From Streptantibioticus rubrisoli (GTDB taxonomy: Bacteria; Actinomycetota; Actinomycetes; Streptomycetales; Streptomycetaceae), in assembly GCF_024436055.1 (NCBI RefSeq), contig NZ_JANFNH010000010.1, positions 86,239 through 150,238 on the forward strand: 64,000 nucleotides of DNA, in the 5' to 3' direction. Each line of letters opens with the position of its first letter. Position 1 is the first letter of the stretch. A program made the translations under genes and the position numbers. Positions 60,127 through 64,000 of this stretch are shown here, piece by piece. Below the pieces are notes generated by a model. That model ran no database searches. It was given only the letters and a program-made list of their open reading frames with translations, and was not told where the DNA came from.

Positions 60127-61284
60127 ATGGCTACCGACACGTACGGCTCCGTCCCCGGCGCAGACGCGGTGCGCGCCGCGCTGGCGACGGTGAACGATCC
60201 TGAGATCAACAAGCCCATCACCGATCTCGGCATGGTCAAATCCGTGGACATCGCCGAGGGCGGTCTGGTGCGGGTCGGGGTCTATCTGACCGTCTCCGGC
60301 TGCCCGCTGCGGGACAAGATCACCAGCCTGGTGACCGACGCGGTCTCCAAGGTGCCGGGCGTCACCGGTGTCGAGGTCGAGCTGGACGTGATGAGCGACG
60401 AGCAGCGCCGTGAGCTGGCGGCGTCGCTGCGCGGCGGCCAGGCCGAGCGGGAGATCCCGTTCGCCCGGCCGGGGTCGCTGACCCGGGTCTACGCGGTCGC
60501 CTCCGGCAAGGGCGGCGTCGGCAAGTCCTCGGTGACCGTCAACCTGGCCGCCGCGATGGCCGCCGACGGCCTCAAGGTGGGGGTCGTCGACGCCGACATC
60601 TACGGCCACTCGGTGCCGCGCATGCTGGGCGCGGACGGTCGGCCGACCCAGGTGGAGAACATGATCATGCCGCCGTCGGCGAACGGCGTGAAGGTCATCT
60701 CGATCGGCATGTTCACCCCCGGCAACGCGCCGGTGGTCTGGCGCGGCCCGATGCTGCACCGCGCGCTCCAGCAGTTCCTCGCCGACGTCTACTGGGGCGA
60801 TCTGGACGTACTGCTGCTCGACCTGCCGCCCGGCACCGGTGACATCGCCATCTCCGTGGCGCAGTTGATCCCGAACGCCGAGATCCTCGTGGTGACGACG
60901 CCCCAGCAGGCGGCCGCCGAGGTGGCCGAGCGGGCGGGCACCATCGCGGTGCAGACGCACCAGAAGATCGTCGGCGTGATCGAGAACATGTCCGGCATGC
61001 CCTGCCCGCACTGCGACGAGATCGTCGACGTCTTCGGCACCGGCGGCGGCCAGCGGGTCGCCGACGGCCTGACCAAGGTCACCGGCACCAACGTGCCGGT
61101 GCTCGGCGCGATCCCGATCGACGTACGGCTGCGCGAGGGCGGCGACGACGGCCGCCCGGTGGTGCTCACCGACCCGGAGTCACCCTCCGGATCGGCGCTG
61201 CGCACCATCGCGGGCAAGCTCGGCGGCCGCCAGCGCGGTCTGGCCGGGATGTCCCTGGGCATCACCCCGCGCAACAAGTTCTGA
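60127..61284 (+). CDS. Mrp/NBP35-family Fe-S cluster carrier ATPase
   Basis: A 385-residue protein. Residues 1-100 are a MIP18/DUF59 domain (NDPEINKPITDLGMV). The deviant Walker A is GKGGVGKS (127-134), Walker B is LLLDLPPGTGD, and MPCPHC supplies the CxxC for a bridging Fe-S cluster. It assembles or transfers Fe-S clusters in the cytoplasm. I chose ATG at 60127; a GTG at 60097 overlaps the DUF1003 stop and would add ten residues. Probably co-transcribed with the two genes before it. Confidence 0.92.
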   Translation: MATDTYGSVPGADAVRAALATVNDPEINKPITDLGMVKSVDIAEGGLVRVGVYLTVSGCPLRDKITSLVTDAVSKVPGVTGVEVELDVMSDEQRRELAASLRGGQAEREIPFARPGSLTRVYAVASGKGGVGKSSVTVNLAAAMAADGLKVGVVDADIYGHSVPRMLGADGRPTQVENMIMPPSANGVKVISIGMFTPGNAPVVWRGPMLHRALQQFLADVYWGDLDVLLLDLPPGTGDIAISVAQLIPNAEILVVTTPQQAAAEVAERAGTIAVQTHQKIVGVIENMSGMPCPHCDEIVDVFGTGGGQRVADGLTKVTGTNVPVLGAIPIDVRLREGGDDGRPVVLTDPESPSGSALRTIAGKLGGRQRGLAGMSLGITPRNKF

Positions 61285-61315
61285 CCGCCTGCCAGGGCGT
61301 CACCGCCCGCGTGGG

Positions 61316-61999
61316 TTACCCCTCGTAGGCGGTGATGTCCGGCACCACGGCGAACGCCAGGCCGTAGGCGCTCATCCCGCGCCCGTACGCGCCGATGTGC
61401 GCCGTCGGTGCCGAACCGGCCAGCACCCAGCCGTACTCCGACTCGCGGTAGTGGAACGGGGTCGGCACACCGTCCACCGGCAGCGTCAGCGTGGACCAGT
61501 CGGAGCCGGACAGGTCGTCCGCCAGCTCCCAGGCGATCGCCGTCTGCTGCTCCAGCCAGTCCTGCCGCAGCGACCGCTCCATCCGGTGCGGCCAGGTGTA
61601 CGACAGCAGCCCGGAACCGGCCAGCCAGGCCGCCGAGTTGACCGAGGTGGCCTCCAGCACGCCGGTGCCGTCCGCACTGCGCCGCAGCGGCCGGTGCGCC
61701 AACGTCACGACGACGGCGAACCGCTGGGCGTCCGGCGCCGGATCGGCCATCGGCAGCGAGGCCTTCAGCGTCGGCACGTCGCCGTGGCCGAGGGCGCCGT
61801 GCTCCACCGTACCGTCCGCGCTGGTGCCCACCTGCATCAGCCAGCGCGGTCCGGCGAACGCCTGGTCCAGCCCGTACCAGGGAAAGGACGCCAGCAGATA
61901 GCCGTCCACCGGACGGCTGGCGCCCGGTGCGCTGCCGCCCACCCCCGGGTCCCGCTCACCACTGGCTGCCGTTGCCCCCGCACGACTCGTGGTCTCCAC
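61316..61999 (-). CDS. Conserved hypothetical protein
   Basis: A 227-residue protein with no family that I recognise. After a disordered Gly/Ser-rich start it has aromatic-rich strands (YLLASFPWYGLDQAF, GLLSYTWPHRMERSLRQDWLEQQ, TPFHYRESEYGWVLAG) and ends AVVPDITAYEG. GTG at 61999 has GGAGGAGG seven bases upstream. The upstream region is AT-rich and holds an inverted repeat. Confidence 0.7.
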   Translation of the reverse strand: METTSRAGATAASGERDPGVGGSAPGASRPVDGYLLASFPWYGLDQAFAGPRWLMQVGTSADGTVEHGALGHGDVPTLKASLPMADPAPDAQRFAVVVTLAHRPLRRSADGTGVLEATSVNSAAWLAGSGLLSYTWPHRMERSLRQDWLEQQTAIAWELADDLSGSDWSTLTLPVDGVPTPFHYRESEYGWVLAGSAPTAHIGAYGRGMSAYGLAFAVVPDITAYEG

Positions 62000-62108
62000 C
62001 GCGGCGCCTCCTCCATTGCCCGCACGTCTCACCGGCCGACGCGGGGTGCGTCAGCCGATGCGCCCCACCCCTCGGGCGAACCCAAAACGAATACAAAAGT
62101 AATGGACA

Positions 62109-62136
62109 ACCTAAGTGAGAATAGCCACTCTTAGGT
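62109..62136. promoter_or_regulatory. 28-bp inverted repeat in an AT-rich intergenic region
   Basis: ACCTAAG and CTTAGGT form seven-base perfect arms 14 bases apart, next to a 40-base AT-rich stretch (62089-62120). It lies about 110 bases before the GTG at 61999 and 24 bases past the tatB stop. Candidate operator; it is not the streptomycete iron box, whose half-sites point the other way. Confidence 0.45.
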
Positions 62137-62159
62137 GGCGATCCGGGCAGGTGGTCGAC

Positions 62160-62609
62160 TCAGGTGGCGTCCGCGTCGAACGGCGGACGCTCGCCCGGCC
62201 GTAGCGGTTCGCTCTTGCGCAGCGGGTCGGCGCCGTTGGCCGCCGCCGCGCTCGCGGGACCACCGGCGGTGCGGACCGTACGCCCGCCCTCCTGCACGGC
62301 CTCCCTGACGGCCGCCACCTCGTCCTTGAGGTCGAAGCTGCTGCGGATGTCCTTCAGCCCGAGGCTGTCGTTGTCCAGCAGGTTCTTGCGGACGAACGTC
62401 TTGGGATTGAGGTCCTCGAACTCGAAGTCCTTGAACTCCGGACCAAGCTCCTTGCGGATGTCCTCCTTGGCGCTGTCGGAGAACTCACGGAGCTTGCGGA
62501 TCATCCGGCTGGCGTCCTGGATCAGTTTGGGCAGCTTGTCCGGCCCGAAAATGATCACTGCGAGGAGCATGATGGCAACAACATCCAACGGACTTATGTT
62601 GAAGAACAC
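62160..62609 (-). CDS. tatB: Sec-independent translocase subunit TatB
   Basis: A 149-residue TatB. It has the short N-terminal helix (NISPLDVVAIMLLAVIIF), the hinge GPDKLP, then the amphipathic helix (KLIQDASRMIRKLREFS) and a polar tail. TatB receives twin-arginine substrates from TatC. GTG at 62609 has AAGGAG seven bases upstream; the longer open frame to 62786 lacks a site. The neighbouring gene encodes an HtrA-like protease. Confidence 0.92.
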   Translation of the reverse strand: MFFNISPLDVVAIMLLAVIIFGPDKLPKLIQDASRMIRKLREFSDSAKEDIRKELGPEFKDFEFEDLNPKTFVRKNLLDNDSLGLKDIRSSFDLKDEVAAVREAVQEGGRTVRTAGGPASAAAANGADPLRKSEPLRPGERPPFDADAT

Positions 62610-62730
62610 CGTCGCAGCTCCTTGTGACGTCTTTGGACACCAACGGTACCCGTCCGTCGAGGCGGCTCGGGAGGGTGCCCGGGGAACGTCGGGTGCGTCG
62701 CGGCGGGCAACGCATCGCGCGCGCCGTGGG

Positions 62731-64000
62731 TCATCCGGTGGTCGAGCCGCCGAGCACCAGGTCGACCGTGCGGGGCGCCGCGTCACCGCTCTTGACCGTC
62801 AGCCTGATGTGGTCGCCGGGCGTGTGGCTGCGGGTCCGCACGATCAGTTCGGCGCCGGTGTGCACCGGCTCGCCGTCCACCTGGGTGATGATGTCGCCGG
62901 GCTTGAGGCCCGCGTTGGCGCCCGGGCCGCCCGGAGTGACGGCGGGCGCGCCGTTCGTCCCCTGGTCGGCGATCCGGGCACCATCACCGACGTAGCGCAT
63001 GTCGACGGTGACCCCGATCACCGGGTGGACGGCCTTGCCGGTGTTGATCAGCTCCTCGGCGACCCGCTTCGCCTGGTTGATCGGGATCGCGAACCCCAGC
63101 CCTATGCTGCCGCCCTGGCTTCCAGCGCCGTCCGGTGAGCCGTTGTCCGCCGAGCGGATCGCGCTGTTGATGCCGATCACCTGGGCCTGGGCGTTCATCA
63201 GCGGACCACCGGAGTTGCCGGGGTTGATCGGCGCGTCAGTCTGCAGCGCGTTGACGTAGCTGACCTCGCCGCCGCCCTGCGCACCGCCGGACGCGGTGAT
63301 CGGGCGGTCCTTGGCGCTGATGATGCCCGAGGTCACCGTGCCCTCCAGGTCGTACGGGGCGCCGATGGCGACCACCGGGTCGCCGACGCGCACCGACTCG
63401 GAGTTGCCGAGCGTCAGCGGCTTGAGGCCGGACACCCCGCTGACCTTGATGACGGCGAGGTCGTCGCCGGCGTCCCGGCCGACGATGCTCGCCTTGTGCG
63501 TGGCGCCGCCGCTGAACGTCACCGAGATGTCGCCACTGGACGCGGCCGGAGCCACCACATGGTTGTTGGTGAGGATGTGGCCCTGGGCGTCCAGCACGAA
63601 CCCGGTGCCGGTGCCCTCCTCGCCGTTGCCCTTGACGTGGATGTAGACCACACCGGGCAGTGTGGCTGCGGCGATCCCGGCGACGGTGCCCGGCGCCCGC
63701 CCGCCGTGGTCGGCGGGTGCCTGCGGCAGGGTGATTCCGGTACCGGCGTCCTGCCGCTGGATGTAGGCGCCGGCGACCCCGCCGACCAGCCCCGCCACGA
63801 TCGCGGCCGCCACGACCGCGCCCACCAGCCCGCGCCGCCCGTGCACCGAAGTGGGCCGCGCGGCCTGGACGGGCGGCGCCCACGGGTCGTGCGGCTGCGC
63901 GGGCGGTGGGGGCGGCACCGTCGGGCGCTGCACGGGCGGTGCGGGCGCCCATGGGCCGGGGCGGCCGTACGGCGGGGTGCCGTAGGGGTCCGCGGGGTGC
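62731..64000 (-). CDS. HtrA-like trypsin-type serine protease with PDZ domain, 5' end outside the window
   Basis: The frame stays open past the right edge, so the start is not in view; GTG at 63933 is only an internal possibility. A cytoplasmic Pro/Gly/Tyr-rich segment leads to one membrane helix (GLVGAVVAAAIVAGLVGGVAGA). The protease domain has the triad in LTNNHVV (His), DDLAVIKV (Asp) and NPGNSGGP (Ser). A PDZ domain follows (GLKPGDIITQVDGEPV). It probably degrades misfolded proteins at the outer face of the membrane. Confidence 0.9.
   Translation of the reverse strand, partial: HPADPYGTPPYGRPGPWAPAPPVQRPTVPPPPPAQPHDPWAPPVQAARPTSVHGRRGLVGAVVAAAIVAGLVGGVAGAYIQRQDAGTGITLPQAPADHGGRAPGTVAGIAAATLPGVVYIHVKGNGEEGTGTGFVLDAQGHILTNNHVVAPAASSGDISVTFSGGATHKASIVGRDAGDDLAVIKVSGVSGLKPLTLGNSESVRVGDPVVAIGAPYDLEGTVTSGIISAKDRPITASGGAQGGGEVSYVNALQTDAPINPGNSGGPLMNAQAQVIGINSAIRSADNGSPDGAGSQGGSIGLGFAIPINQAKRVAEELINTGKAVHPVIGVTVDMRYVGDGARIADQGTNGAPAVTPGGPGANAGLKPGDIITQVDGEPVHTGAELIVRTRSHTPGDHIRLTVKSGDAAPRTVDLVLGGSTTG

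Noticed and set aside
62109..62136. An iron-regulator (DmdR-type) box
   Set aside because: The iron box runs TTAGG to CCTAA, whereas this repeat has the half-sites in the opposite order and a different spacing.
1..64000. tRNA or rRNA genes, CRISPR arrays, insertion sequences, prophage or a secondary-metabolite cluster
   Set aside because: None of the characteristic sequences or gene sets was seen by eye on either strand; a covariance or profile search would be needed to exclude short RNAs fully.

Overview
The window reads as chromosomal core DNA of a Streptomyces or very close relative. GC content is very high, almost every codon ends in G or C, GTG and TTG starts are common, and stop/start overlaps of the ATGA and GTGA type are frequent. 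The gene set is typical: WblC/WhiB7, mycoredoxin, AdnAB, a fused ModBC, MoeZ, DUF3107, DUF3152, DUF6758 and TatB. I see no rRNA, tRNA, CRISPR array, insertion sequence or phage gene, and I cannot name the species.

Region by region. 1-7.2 kb: the start of moaE (cut by the window edge), an SDR protein, a zincin plus NUDIX pair, a YgjP-type metallopeptidase, a ThiF-like E1 enzyme, an ABC1 kinase and a small zinc-ribbon protein. 7.3-21.6 kb: a stress and DNA-repair block with the wblC operon and its long attenuated leader, uvrD2, a sigma-R-type promoter driving mycoredoxin, nudC, a dipeptidase, adnB-adnA and an alkyltransferase-like protein. 21.7-31.3 kb: a large flippase-like membrane protein with a degenerate kinase domain, modA-modBC, a secreted beta-propeller protein and a VC0807-type membrane protein. 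31.4-37.5 kb: moeZ, then a tightly coupled five-gene minus-strand operon (PelF-like glycosyltransferase, membrane protein, micro-ORF, sugar epimerase, spherulin-4 protein).

37.7-43.4 kb: a complete peptide ABC transporter preceded by a small Cys-containing leader peptide and a hairpin. 43.4-48.1 kb: a metzincin-type DUF3152 protein, alpha/beta hydrolase, small acidic protein, TetR regulator, DUF3107 and a MiaE-like protein. 48.1-52.2 kb: a DEAD-box RNA helicase with a repetitive basic tail, a second alpha/beta hydrolase, and a 46-residue protein behind a sigma-R-type promoter. 52.2-64 kb: MarC, PHP phosphoesterase, DUF6758, SUFU, EamA exporter, a lipoprotein, a soluble MgtE-N/CBS protein coupled to DUF1003, an Mrp ATPase, an unknown gene, tatB and an HtrA-like protease cut by the right edge.

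Themes that link the genes. Molybdenum: moaE, modABC and moeZ supply uptake and molybdopterin sulfur transfer. Thiol stress: three sequences match the sigma-R pattern GGAAT-N18-GTT, upstream of mycoredoxin, moeZ and the 46-residue protein. The strongest candidate for an undescribed system is the 32.8-37.4 kb operon. It pairs a PelF-like glycosyltransferase with a sugar epimerase and a protein of the spherulin-4 family, whose fungal members cleave poly-galactosamine, and so may make or remodel an amino-sugar exopolysaccharide.
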